Positions 56,098 through 64,000 of a DNA stretch of 64,000 bases are shown piece after piece. Within the stretch, counting starts at the first letter, position 1. Each line of letters starts with the position of its first letter. This DNA is from Saprospiraceae bacterium (GTDB taxonomy: Bacteria > Bacteroidota > Bacteroidia > Chitinophagales > Saprospiraceae), in contig JADJYQ010000001.1 in the NCBI GenBank assembly GCA_016719615.1, positions 1,152,501 through 1,216,500 on the forward strand, given 5' to 3'. Below the pieces are notes generated by a model. That model did not search any database. It was not told where the DNA came from and saw only the letters and a program-made list of their open reading frames with translations. Made by a program: the position numbers and the translations under genes.

Positions 56098-57270
56098 ATG
56101 AATTATTGTGTTTATTTATTGCTGATATTCTGTTTTGCGGTTGCATCTTGTGATGGGTTTAACTACAATAATTATGAAGAAGGAGATTCAGCCAAAAGAC
56201 TTGAGTTGCCAAATTTGAAATTGGAGATAGATACCACTAGTAGAGCTTTAATTTTTAATCAGTGTAATTTTAATCATGGCGAGTGATGGGACGACCCAAA
56301 AGTTTATTCAATAATTAATTCTCTATCTCCTTTTAGAGCTGTAGTTGACCATTATGCCAGGGTCACTCAAGCTTCTGGTGGTAAATTAAATAATTGTGTA
56401 TTTGATTATTATAGTCCAGAGTTATTAATTATGGCTAATGGTGATGCTGATATATTTAATAGGTACTTGAACAAAAGGGAAATTAATATTGTAAAGTATA
56501 ATTATAAAATGCCAAAAGTTAACTCAAAGTGGGATTCTTTCCAGCTAATGGATAAAGGACGGTGGGGTTTTTTGCCATCTTTATATTGCCATAATTATGC
56601 ATCATTGACTAGATTTGTACAAGCTCATCCAGAAGTGATAAGGGATAGAATCAAGCTTGATGCAATCCTTTCTCAGAATTCTAATTTGCATAAAATTTTT
56701 CAACAAAACGGAAATCATTTTTTAAAATCATCACAACTTATGAGGGGTGATTCTCTATTGAGCATTGGGCTAAATGATTTTCCTGTAAATTTGATAGAAG
56801 TAGATGGGGAATATAATTACGATTTAAGAGTTAGAGATCAACTCGCTTATATTAAGTATATTTCTGAGAATAGGCTTTTTAACGCTGTTGGAAATATTAA
56901 AGGAAAAATTAAATTTGAAATACTTAATTCGAAATTGTCAAACGGTTTGGGTTGGTTTGTTTTGTCAACACTTACTTTGTATACCATAAACCTACTTGGA
57001 GTGCCAATTGGGAGTCAAAATGTGGAATTAACGCTAAAATGCACAATCAGAGATTTGAATGATAATATTATTTATTCAAAAGATGTAAATGTAAAAGGAA
57101 AAAGTCATTCTGCATTATATTGGGGATATGGTATGATGGGAAGTCTTCCTACAACTGCCCAGTTTGGAATACAGCGTGCAGCTAATATGAAAGCAATTTC
57201 AAATGCAATGCAAAAATTATTTACCGACATTGGTGCTAAAAGCAAACAAATCAAGGAAAGTTTGAATTGA
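56098..57270 (+). CDS. Lipoprotein of unknown function, in-frame TGA
   Basis: A 390-codon frame starting with lipoprotein signal MNYCVYLLLIFCFAVASC. A TGA at 56284-56286 (HGE, stop, WDDPKVY) interrupts it; the frame continues without shift to 57270. A single G to T change (GGA to TGA) would explain the stop. The C-terminal part has a hydrophobic strand (LSTLTLYTINLLGVPIGSQ) and an IRDLNDNIIYSKDV region like envelope-assembly lipoproteins. No named family recognised. It may be live if the stop is a read error. Confidence 0.6.
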
Positions 57271-57314
57271 TCACGAATTAGGTTCAACACGGTAATTATG
57301 ATCTATTGCGTTAA

Positions 57315-58040
57315 TTATTTGAACAACATAATGATATCAGTTAGAATCATACTTTTTAATTTACTTGTAAATGCAATTTTTACAATAAAATGAAAATAAA
57401 CTCCATAACTGATCCCTGCAATCATCCATGTTGATAATTTTATCCATTGACGTGTATAAAAATTGAATAGCAGGAGAAAACTTACCAAGAATAAAAATGC
57501 GATCCCAACTTTTAATATATGCGGCGGAAGTATGTTGCTTAATGTCTTATGTGAAAATGCATGGTCTTCCTTGGAATCCTGAAAATCAAACAACAAACTT
57601 TGCGCCAGCAATATAATGAAAAAGTCGAGTGCATAGAAAAAGCGCTTTGTATTTGTAAAATCGTGCTCTTGAAAGCAAAAGAAAAGTAGTAATACCCAAC
57701 ACAGGCAAATACTTATGTTTTTGAGAAGTAAAATATTTCTAAAAAGATAGGTTGCTGTATGATTGTGGTACAACAATCCAATGCTCCCGATAATACAAAT
57801 GATGACTTGCGAAGGCTTTTCGAAAAAAATAAAAAAGTATAAGGCACATAAAATCGGTATGATCAGAACCAGAATATGAATGTGACTGGGTTTATCTATT
57901 TTTGGATAATGGCGAATGAAACAAAATACTTTTTGGTAGTAGTATGCCGCAAAAGTAATGATTGCGACAAAAGCATAGGCCTGCCATTTTATTGGTGGAA
58001 ATGGAAATATTATTTGAATGCGATACAAAAGTAAAGGCAA
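57315..58040 (-). CDS. Polytopic membrane protein, UbiA-like appearance, start uncertain
   Basis: A 241-residue frame with about seven membrane helices. One loop has FDFQDSKEDHAFSHKTL, which resembles the second Asp-rich motif of UbiA prenyltransferases, but the first NDxxD motif is absent, so enzyme function is doubtful. Only TTG is available as start at 58040; the frame stays open upstream into the M42 gene to about 58137, including LNISSRIQKGIFSALFYAGL, with no ATG. It lies directly downstream of the M42 peptidase and is probably co-transcribed. Confidence 0.5.
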   Translation of the reverse strand: MPLLLYRIQIIFPFPPIKWQAYAFVAIITFAAYYYQKVFCFIRHYPKIDKPSHIHILVLIIPILCALYFFIFFEKPSQVIICIIGSIGLLYHNHTATYLFRNILLLKNISICLCWVLLLFFCFQEHDFTNTKRFFYALDFFIILLAQSLLFDFQDSKEDHAFSHKTLSNILPPHILKVGIAFLFLVSFLLLFNFYTRQWIKLSTWMIAGISYGVYFHFIVKIAFTSKLKSMILTDIIMLFK

Positions 58041-58086
58041 TAAGCCTGCATAAAACAGAGCGCTAAAAATGCCTTTTTGTATTCGG

Positions 58087-59166
58087 CTAGAAATATTTAA
58101 AACTTTGTTTTGGATTGATAGTAAGTAATACTTCGTAAATCAGCCTGATCACATTTTCAATATCTTCAATACTTGCTGTTTCAACAGTCGTGTGCATGTA
58201 ACGCAGGGGCACCGAAATGAGTACTGAGGGCACGCCTCCATTAGAATAAGCAAAGGCGTCTGTATCGGTTCCTGTTGTTCTCGATGCAGCATTTCGCTGA
58301 AAAGGAATTTTATTTTTTTCGGCAGTTTTGATGACGAGGTTTTGAAAAATATTGTGTACCGGCGGTGCATAACACAATACGGGTCCAAGTCCACATTTGA
58401 TCGAACCTTGTTCCTTGGTTTTTAACATCGGTGTGTGGGTATCGTGTGTAACATCTGTTACTATCGCGAGATTCGGTTTTATGGTTTGTGCAATCATCTC
58501 TGCACCGCGTAATCCGATTTCTTCCTGAACCGAATTGACAATATATAAGGAGTAGGGTAGCTTGACTTTGTTTTTCTTGAGTAGTCGTGCCACTTCAGCA
58601 ATGCAAAATCCACCAATCCTATTGTCTAAAGCTCTGCCTGTATAAAATTTATCGTTTAATTTAAACAACTCGTCTTCATAAGTTATACAACATCCAACAT
58701 GAATTCCCATGTTTTCGACTTCAGCCTTGTCTTTAGCACCAACATCGATGAATATATTTTCGAGGGTTGCGGTCAGATTAGTATCATTTCCCTTGCGGGT
58801 ATGTATTGCGGGCCAGCCAAAGACGCCTCTCACTTTTCCTTTGGGTGTATGAATGATAACGCGTTTTGACGGTGCTATACTTTGATCTATGCCTCCGTTT
58901 CTGATCACATAAATAAATCCGTCGTCGGTAATATAATTTACCATCCACGATATTTCATCTGAATGTCCTTCAATAACAACGCGAAATGGTTTATTGGGAT
59001 TTACAATGCCATAAAGGGTCCCATAGGAATCCAGACTCCAGGCATTCAGATAAGGTTTGATGTATTGTAACCATATCTTTTGTCCTTCCGATTCATGCCC
59101 GGTGGGAGATGGATTATTTAAGTATTTATATAAAAAATCTTCTGAACTCTTGCTTATGATCTTCAT
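58087..59166 (-). CDS. M42 family metallopeptidase (aminopeptidase/endoglucanase-like)
   Basis: Dinuclear metal aminopeptidase of the TET type, probably forming large complexes and trimming peptides. The 359-residue protein has EGHSDEISWMV (first metal His/Asp), ALDNRIGG (bridging Asp), VQEEIGLRGA (catalytic and metal Glu), VTDVTHDTHTP and TTGTDTDAF. Start ATG at 59164-59166 overlaps the pyrE stop (ATGA), which supports translation coupling. Length is normal. Confidence 0.92.
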   Translation of the reverse strand: MKIISKSSEDFLYKYLNNPSPTGHESEGQKIWLQYIKPYLNAWSLDSYGTLYGIVNPNKPFRVVIEGHSDEISWMVNYITDDGFIYVIRNGGIDQSIAPSKRVIIHTPKGKVRGVFGWPAIHTRKGNDTNLTATLENIFIDVGAKDKAEVENMGIHVGCCITYEDELFKLNDKFYTGRALDNRIGGFCIAEVARLLKKNKVKLPYSLYIVNSVQEEIGLRGAEMIAQTIKPNLAIVTDVTHDTHTPMLKTKEQGSIKCGLGPVLCYAPPVHNIFQNLVIKTAEKNKIPFQRNAASRTTGTDTDAFAYSNGGVPSVLISVPLRYMHTTVETASIEDIENVIRLIYEVLLTINPKQSFKYF

Positions 59167-59816
59167 AATGATGCCTGCTGTAGCTGGAATTGCCTGGACC
59201 ATTCTGCTGGGTCCTGGTTCCAGCCTTTTAGATTTTCGTATTCGTTTGAATTAATGAGTTTATGTAGCAAAGCCCGTTCCAATAATGTCGAAAATTGACT
59301 TAAACTTTCAAATTTCAATGATTTTTCTTGAAATTTAGTTTGTGCAATCTGGAATTCGTATTGAAAAATGGCAAGAACGGCTTCTATTTCATGGCCTTCT
59401 GCCTTTAAAGCCTCACAAGCTTCAATCGAACTTCCGCCGGTAGAAATGAGGTCTTCAATAACGAGAACCTTTGACCGGGGTTCCAGATGGCCTTCGATCA
59501 GGTTTTTCAATCCATGCTCTTTTGGTTTGCTGCGAACATAGCAAAAAGGAAGACCCAATTTATCTGCTAATAGCGCACCCCATGCAATACCTGCCGTGGC
59601 AACTCCTGCAATTGCCTGATATCCATTAAATTGTTGGCTAAGCCCTACAAAACCATCTACCAGTTCATGGCGAATGATGGGGTAGGATAAAATTTTTCGA
59701 TTGTCGCAATAAATGGGCGATCGGAGGCCTGATGCCCAAATGAATGCCTGTCCGGGATTTAACTTTACGGCTTGGATTTCTAAGAGTCGATCTGCTATCT
59801 TGTGGGCTATTGTCAT
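59163..59816 (-). CDS. pyrE: Orotate phosphoribosyltransferase
   Basis: Pyrimidine synthesis enzyme attaching orotate to PRPP. The 217-residue protein has the PRPP loop VLVIEDLISTGGSSIEA and the FIWASGLRSPIYCDNRKILSYP start typical of the longer PyrE group. Length is normal. It heads a minus operon with the M42 peptidase. Its start codon is only three bases from the start of the divergent NUDIX gene, so its promoter must lie inside that gene. Confidence 0.96.
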   Translation of the reverse strand: MTIAHKIADRLLEIQAVKLNPGQAFIWASGLRSPIYCDNRKILSYPIIRHELVDGFVGLSQQFNGYQAIAGVATAGIAWGALLADKLGLPFCYVRSKPKEHGLKNLIEGHLEPRSKVLVIEDLISTGGSSIEACEALKAEGHEIEAVLAIFQYEFQIAQTKFQEKSLKFESLSQFSTLLERALLHKLINSNEYENLKGWNQDPAEWSRQFQLQQASL

Positions 59817-59819
59817 AAC

Positions 59820-60491
59820 ATGTCAAAGCGAAGGCAAATTTACGAAATTCAAATCAATGAGCATTGCTTGGTACTCAGAGGCAAACATGAGCTCGAACAA
59901 ATGGAAATCGCGAAGCAAAGAATCGTGATGCCTTATCAAGGTAATAAAAAGACGCTTTTTCAATACCTCGATATGCTTGAAAAATCGAATCGTTTTGAAG
60001 AGGTGGTGCTCGAAAGCGTAGATCCTTCCCTTATTTTTAAGGATTTGAAAAGCATATGTAATTGGGTTCCGGCCGCCGGTGGAATTATCAGCAGAGCTGA
60101 CGGAAAAATCCTGATGATCTTTCGAAAAAAAATCTGGGATCTGCCTAAAGGCAAAGTTGACCCTGGAGAAAAATCAAAGCAGACCGCCCTTAGAGAATGT
60201 ATGGAAGAAGTTGGACTGTCGGATCTTGAGTTGATCAGAAAATTAGGCCTTACCTGGCATTTGTATCGCGAGTTCAACAAATCGCGCGCCTTAAAACGTA
60301 CGAAATGGTATGTTTTAAAGACCAGCACTCCTGATAAACTTGTATTGCAAAGCGAAGAAGGTATCGAACGTGCAGAATGGCTGGATGTAAAGGATGCTCT
60401 GCTTCTTGAACCCATGTATTCAAATATCAAACAGATGCTTTTGAAATATGAGGATTTGGTGGAAGGCTTAAGTCTAAAGGTCAAAGCCTGA
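59820..60491 (+). CDS. NUDIX hydrolase
   Basis: A 223-residue hydrolase of nucleoside diphosphate-linked compounds. The Nudix box is complete: GKVDPGEKSKQTALRECMEEVG (read at residues 118-139), preceded by VPAAGGIISRADGKILMIFRKKIWDLPKG. An N-terminal domain of about 75 residues (YEIQINEHCLVLRG) is typical for the Bacteroidota group. Its start codon is three bases from pyrE's. The last residues (LSLKVKA) are encoded by a copy of the dispersed repeat AGTCTAAAGGTCAAAG. Substrate unknown. Confidence 0.88.
   Translation: MSKRRQIYEIQINEHCLVLRGKHELEQMEIAKQRIVMPYQGNKKTLFQYLDMLEKSNRFEEVVLESVDPSLIFKDLKSICNWVPAAGGIISRADGKILMIFRKKIWDLPKGKVDPGEKSKQTALRECMEEVGLSDLELIRKLGLTWHLYREFNKSRALKRTKWYVLKTSTPDKLVLQSEEGIERAEWLDVKDALLLEPMYSNIKQMLLKYEDLVEGLSLKVKA
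60471..60486 (+). repeat. Dispersed repeat AGTCTAAAGGTCAAAG
   Basis: Exact second copy of the 16-mer at 25711-25726. Here it encodes the C-terminus of the NUDIX protein, showing that the element can enter the end of a gene. Confidence 0.55.
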
Positions 60492-61059
60492 AGGGAAAGG
60501 ATTAGAGATTAATGATATAAAGTAAAGCTCCAAAATTTATTTTTAACTAACGAACGTTAGATTTTAAGGCATTTTTCACTTTTGACAATCAATACTAACA
60601 TATGTAAGTTTTAAATTGGTCAAAGGCTAAGGATTTAAAATTAAAAGGACATTATAAGAAGACTTTGCACCGTAATCCACTATCGTTGTGTTGTCCTCTT
60701 TCATCTAATTTGTCTCTATTGGGGCTACTAAATAGGGTATCACAATTGTTAACAATATGTTAATTAAGCTTCAAATATACCTCGTATATATATATATATA
60801 TATATTGCAACCGGAAAGGAAGATGATTGACACCCGCTCAAAATCATCAGTGAATTGGATCACTTCTAATATTTAATTTATGGACCCCATTGAATTTACA
60901 CCGCCCGTTTGTTTAGGGCTGATGAGGTGATTAGATTGCCCATCAGCTTAAAATTCAAAGTTTTTACTTACCTTTAGTAAGGTATTTAAGTTCATAATCT
61001 TAGTCTTTTTCAACAACATTGAATGGACTTAAGTTTTTATAAATTTTAAATACAACAAC
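60492..61059. other. Intergenic region, no gene, with TA microsatellite and inverted repeat
   Basis: A 568-bp gap. It holds the perfect inverted repeat CTAACGAACGTTAG (60547-60560, arms of 6 bp) and a (TA)10 run at 60785-60804. No coding frame, RNA gene or promoter pair was recognised; the region should contain the promoter of the Cys-rich secreted protein. Confidence 0.6.
60785..60804. repeat. (TA)10 dinucleotide repeat
   Basis: Ten uninterrupted TA units within the AT-rich gap before 61060. Such runs are easily melted and prone to length variation. Confidence 0.9.
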
Positions 61060-62211
61060 ATGAAAACCTCAAATATTTTAACACTTAAAAAATTTCTTTT
61101 AATAATATTAATTTTATTCTTCCTGTTCAAATCAGGATTTGCTCAATCTCCATGTTCGATCCAATATACATTTACTGTGTCAGGAGATTCTACGACCTGC
61201 CAATACACCTTTACACCCAATATTCCAACGCAAGGGGTTTGCTCTATCACTTGGGATATTGAAAGTAGCGGATATTATGGTATTGCCTGCGATCCGTCTA
61301 ACATCACAGCCAATCCACTCACCTATAATTTTTGCTTTGGTGGCAATTATAAAGTGACGATGTGGGTTCATTTTTGTAACGGTCAGTCATGTTATGTGTC
61401 TCAGACTGTTTACATTGGTTGTGTGGATGCAGATAAATGCGATCCTGACCCGGATCGGGTTGACGATATTTCCAATCCTAAAGTTGAGGTCACTTATATC
61501 TCTCCGGATACTTGTAATTTTAACAGTAGTCAAACAGTCACAGGATGTATGTATAGTACCATTCCTGGTGGTACATATTATATTTCTTGCGGTTGGCGTT
61601 GGGCATTGCGAGTGCATCCGACGAGTTGCAATTATTGGACTTATTATGTACAATATGATTCAATACGTTCTTGTGGAAATTATAGTTGCATCAGAAGAAC
61701 ATTGGATACAAATGTACTATGTATTAAAGCCTACATAGATCGCCCAATATATATAGTGGCTACAGCCAACTCCTGTTGTTTACCCGCGGGATATCAACGA
61801 GGGCTGTATTGGACTCCAACACCTGTCAGTGGAAATTATACGCCTATTGGAGATCCAACTCCAACAGTAAGCACTCTTTGTACAGCTTACCGCAACTGCC
61901 CTAATTATACTTACTGCATAGAAAACCCACAAGACCTGAACCAAACCAGTGGCTGGCCGGCAACATGTTTTTCAGGAGGTGGATTTTCGGAACAACGATT
62001 GAGTAAGATCGACGCGAGCCAATTTGCTAAGCAGCAACATGTAGAAATTTACAATCTGCAAGGCGGAAAATTATTTGATGGCCTGTGGAAGTTTACAGCA
62101 CATCCTTCTGTAGGAAACGTAGTCTTTCCGGGAACTATTAAGTCTGGTATTTACTTTGTGAATTTTGTAGATTTGCAAACCAGCGTTAAATTGGTGAATA
62201 TTAAGGAGTAA
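61060..62211 (+). CDS. Cys-rich secreted protein with T9SS type A sorting domain
   Basis: A 383-residue protein with signal peptide (FLLIILILFFLFKSGFAQ), a PKD-like beta segment (CSITWDIESSGYYGIAC ... VTMWVHFCNGQSCYVS), and a Tyr/Cys-rich body with 22 cysteines in all, most in close pairs, then a type A sorting domain (VEIYNLQGGKLFDGLWKF ... GIYFVNFVDLQ). The number of cysteines is high for a Bacteroidota secreted protein and suggests a disulfide-stabilised surface domain. No catalytic family is recognised. It may be in one unit with the next genes (103 bp gap). Confidence 0.75.
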   Translation: MKTSNILTLKKFLLIILILFFLFKSGFAQSPCSIQYTFTVSGDSTTCQYTFTPNIPTQGVCSITWDIESSGYYGIACDPSNITANPLTYNFCFGGNYKVTMWVHFCNGQSCYVSQTVYIGCVDADKCDPDPDRVDDISNPKVEVTYISPDTCNFNSSQTVTGCMYSTIPGGTYYISCGWRWALRVHPTSCNYWTYYVQYDSIRSCGNYSCIRRTLDTNVLCIKAYIDRPIYIVATANSCCLPAGYQRGLYWTPTPVSGNYTPIGDPTPTVSTLCTAYRNCPNYTYCIENPQDLNQTSGWPATCFSGGGFSEQRLSKIDASQFAKQQHVEIYNLQGGKLFDGLWKFTAHPSVGNVVFPGTIKSGIYFVNFVDLQTSVKLVNIKE

Positions 62212-62314
62212 AAGAGTTGAATTGAAACCGGGTGAAGTGTGCGCAAATTTTATTTCTAAGACAATAGTAGATATACTGCATCCGGTTTTGGTTTTGTTTA
62301 ACCAAAATCATAAC

Positions 62315-63849
62315 ATGAAAAGCAATAGATGTAAACTTATTATTGTGTTGGCTTTGATGGCATTCCTGATGAAGGCTCAATCTGGAATCAGCCAATGCAG
62401 TTTTCAGTATATATCGAATGATACAGCCCATCAGGATTATATTGATATTGTTTTTGAGGAAGATTCTACAAAAAACATCATCAGTTTTGGATCCAGATTT
62501 AGCAGATACAATACTAGTAATTCTATATTCAATGCTCTGGTATTTCAGAAATTTTCTGAATGCGGTGAATTGTTACAATATAATGCTAATTCTACCTATG
62601 GGTCTTATTTATTGCGCCCGGAAAGACTTCCATATCATCCGAGCTATTATCCCGAAGAATTTATTGGAAATCATTGCCTCCAAACGGGTCAGGATCGATT
62701 TGTGTGTGCAGTCAAGGTTCAGGATAGCATAAGTCGATTGCGTTATGTGATGCTTGTTGAAATAAACAATGAAGGTGAATTTCTCAAACACGGCGTAAGT
62801 CCTATATCAGCTCAAAAGGCCAATCAGTTTTTGCTGAGTCATTTGTTGCAATTAGCCAACAAACAGTTTATCGCCATCTTATGGGATTTGGCAACAGGGT
62901 ATGAATTTTTATATTTTGATGAAGCATTTGAATTCCAATATGCAAAGACATTCACCATTGATCGCGGCATTCGCGCTATTAAATCTTTGCCAAATGGAGA
63001 TTTTATTTGTAGTGCGGCTGCAAGCGATAAGTATGGCTTCCAGTTTTACAGAATGGATAGTTTAGCACAAATAAAATGGATACAAACACCCGTAGAAGTA
63101 TTTGGAAGTATCAGAGATTTTATTGTCCAAAATGACAGCATCTATCTTGTCGGAAATTATGGCAATACTGCAGCATTATTAATTGCTGATTTAAATGGAA
63201 AAATCTTACAATCCTATTTGTACACTCAACAGCCGTATTGCAATCAGCGATTTTGCAGTGTTCTGCTCAATGACGATCAATCGGCGTCTGTTGGTGCTTA
63301 TGTAAGACATTGCGACCCCGATGATCCCAGAGGCGCTGACCTTGCCATTTTTACCATCGATTCAAATGGAAGTATAACAAATCAAGAGTCTTACAATTTT
63401 ATCAGTCGATTGGGAAATGGCAATTCAAGTCAAAAAAATTACTTTACTGATTTTGGGTGTTATGGTTTGACAAAAACTTTAGACCAGGGTTTATTGATGT
63501 ACGGCACTTCTATGTACAGTGATGTCAATTTCAATGCGGTATTACACCACGATGCTTTGTTGGTAAAAACAAAGCCACAGCATGTAGTCCAAACTAAAAA
63601 TCAGCTTGATGGGTTAAGTTTAGATATCAAACTTAAAACAAATCTTGTCCAAATGAATTGGAATTAATTGGCCCAATTCAGAATATTCAAAACTGGTGGA
63701 TTTCAGATTTGTATGGCAATATTGTTGATTCCGGAAGTAAATGGATCAATCCAATGCAATTGAATTCCATACGGAGTGGTCTAGGTTTTTTGCATTTAGA
63801 ATTTATGTTCGCCTATAGCAATAGTTTTAAATTTATTTGCATCAAATGA
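62315..63849 (+). CDS. Secreted protein with T9SS sorting domain, one frameshift
   Basis: The ATG at 62315 gives a signal peptide (LIIVLALMAFLMKAQSGIS) and a beta-propeller-like body with repeated short strands (FIAILWDLATGYEFLYFD, SIYLVGNYGNTAALLIAD). Near 63655 one base is missing; the other frame continues LELIGPIQNIQNWWISDLYG to IRSGLGFLHLEF and FKFICIK, a type A-like sorting domain. Rebuilt length is about 511 residues. The stop overlaps the next gene start (ATGA), so the shifted frame is real. Function unknown. Confidence 0.75.
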
Positions 63850-64000
63850 ACTTGTTGTTTCAAAAGCACTTTTATTGTATGATTTTGAAACCATGTTTGG
63901 TTTTAATACTAATTTGTTGCAGTGTTTTGATTTATGCTCAATGTACTCCTCCTACTTCCGAAACCTGTGAAGAAACGATTCCTTTTTGTTCGCTGAATCA
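63846..64000 (+). CDS. N-terminus of a secreted protein, cut by the right edge
   Basis: ATG overlapping the previous stop. A long N-region (MNLLFQKHFYC) and hydrophobic signal (CLVLILICCSVLIYAQ) are followed by CTPPTSETCEETIPFCSLN, the typical start of large Saprospiria secreted proteins with a T9SS C-terminus. A shorter start at MILKPC is possible. The rest lies outside the window. Confidence 0.65.
   Translation, partial: MNLLFQKHFYCMILKPCLVLILICCSVLIYAQCTPPTSETCEETIPFCSLN

Noticed and set aside
56284..56286. Selenocysteine at the TGA
   Set aside because: No selenoprotein family, no hairpin seen downstream and no redox motif around the codon.
59166..59202. Longer start of the M42 gene at 59202
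   Set aside because: The extra 12 codons overlap pyrE, while the ATGA overlap start aligns with the family.
60785..60804. Replication origin at the TA run
   Set aside because: No DnaA boxes and no dnaA, dnaN or other origin genes near it.

Overview
The window looks like a piece of a chromosome from an uncultured Bacteroidota, most likely of the Saprospiria (Saprospiraceae) group. I see an LpxC-FabZ fusion, PorP/SprF plus a giant PKD-repeat protein with a gliding-motility-type C-terminus (type IX secretion, T9SS), several secreted proteins with T9SS C-terminal sorting domains, Bacteroidota-type promoters (TTTG / TAnnTTTG), TPR-CHAT proteins next to an ECF-type sigma factor, and AT-rich DNA without clear Shine-Dalgarno sites. 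The species assignment is inference from gene content only.

Layout. 1-5 kb: an arginase-like gene running off the left edge, a Glu/Leu/Phe/Val dehydrogenase broken by three frameshifts, an OmpA-like envelope protein and pyruvate dehydrogenase E2. 5-11 kb: recR, a glycosyltransferase fused to a degenerate sugar-phosphate transferase, an M20 amidohydrolase, a sigma-54-type response regulator and a LOG-family protein. 11-19 kb: a five-gene minus-strand operon (membrane TPR protein, recN, fabI, LVIVD-repeat T9SS cargo, porin-like barrel). 19-23 kb: lipid A operon lpxD - lpxC/fabZ - lpxA plus an ABC ATPase, then tRNA-Arg(CCU). 23-34 kb: Omp28-like T9SS cargo, M23 peptidase, then alaS - small membrane protein - Gfo/Idh/MocA oxidoreductase - lipoprotein - polyprenyl sugar-phosphate transferase, and a thiolase.

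34-57 kb is the accessory-looking part: a knottin-like Cys-rich lipoprotein, small lipoproteins, an operon of ECF-type sigma factor / single-pass membrane protein / exported TPR-CHAT (caspase-fold) protein, a Sel1-repeat protein, small envelope proteins, a second TPR-CHAT paralogue, PorP/SprF with a 1958-residue PKD protein, and decayed or interrupted genes. 57-64 kb: a polytopic membrane protein, M42 peptidase, pyrE, a NUDIX hydrolase and three secreted proteins, the last cut by the right edge.

The most interesting system is the sigma factor - membrane regulator - exported TPR-CHAT operon with its paralogue, beside a T9SS export module. It could be an envelope-stress or surface-signalling protease pathway; that function is inference.

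A recurring caveat: at least ten genes, including the normally essential fabI, carry single-base frameshifts or in-frame stops, often at homopolymers. This looks more like residual long-read assembly error than decay of every gene, although some, such as 55531-56019, may be real remnants.
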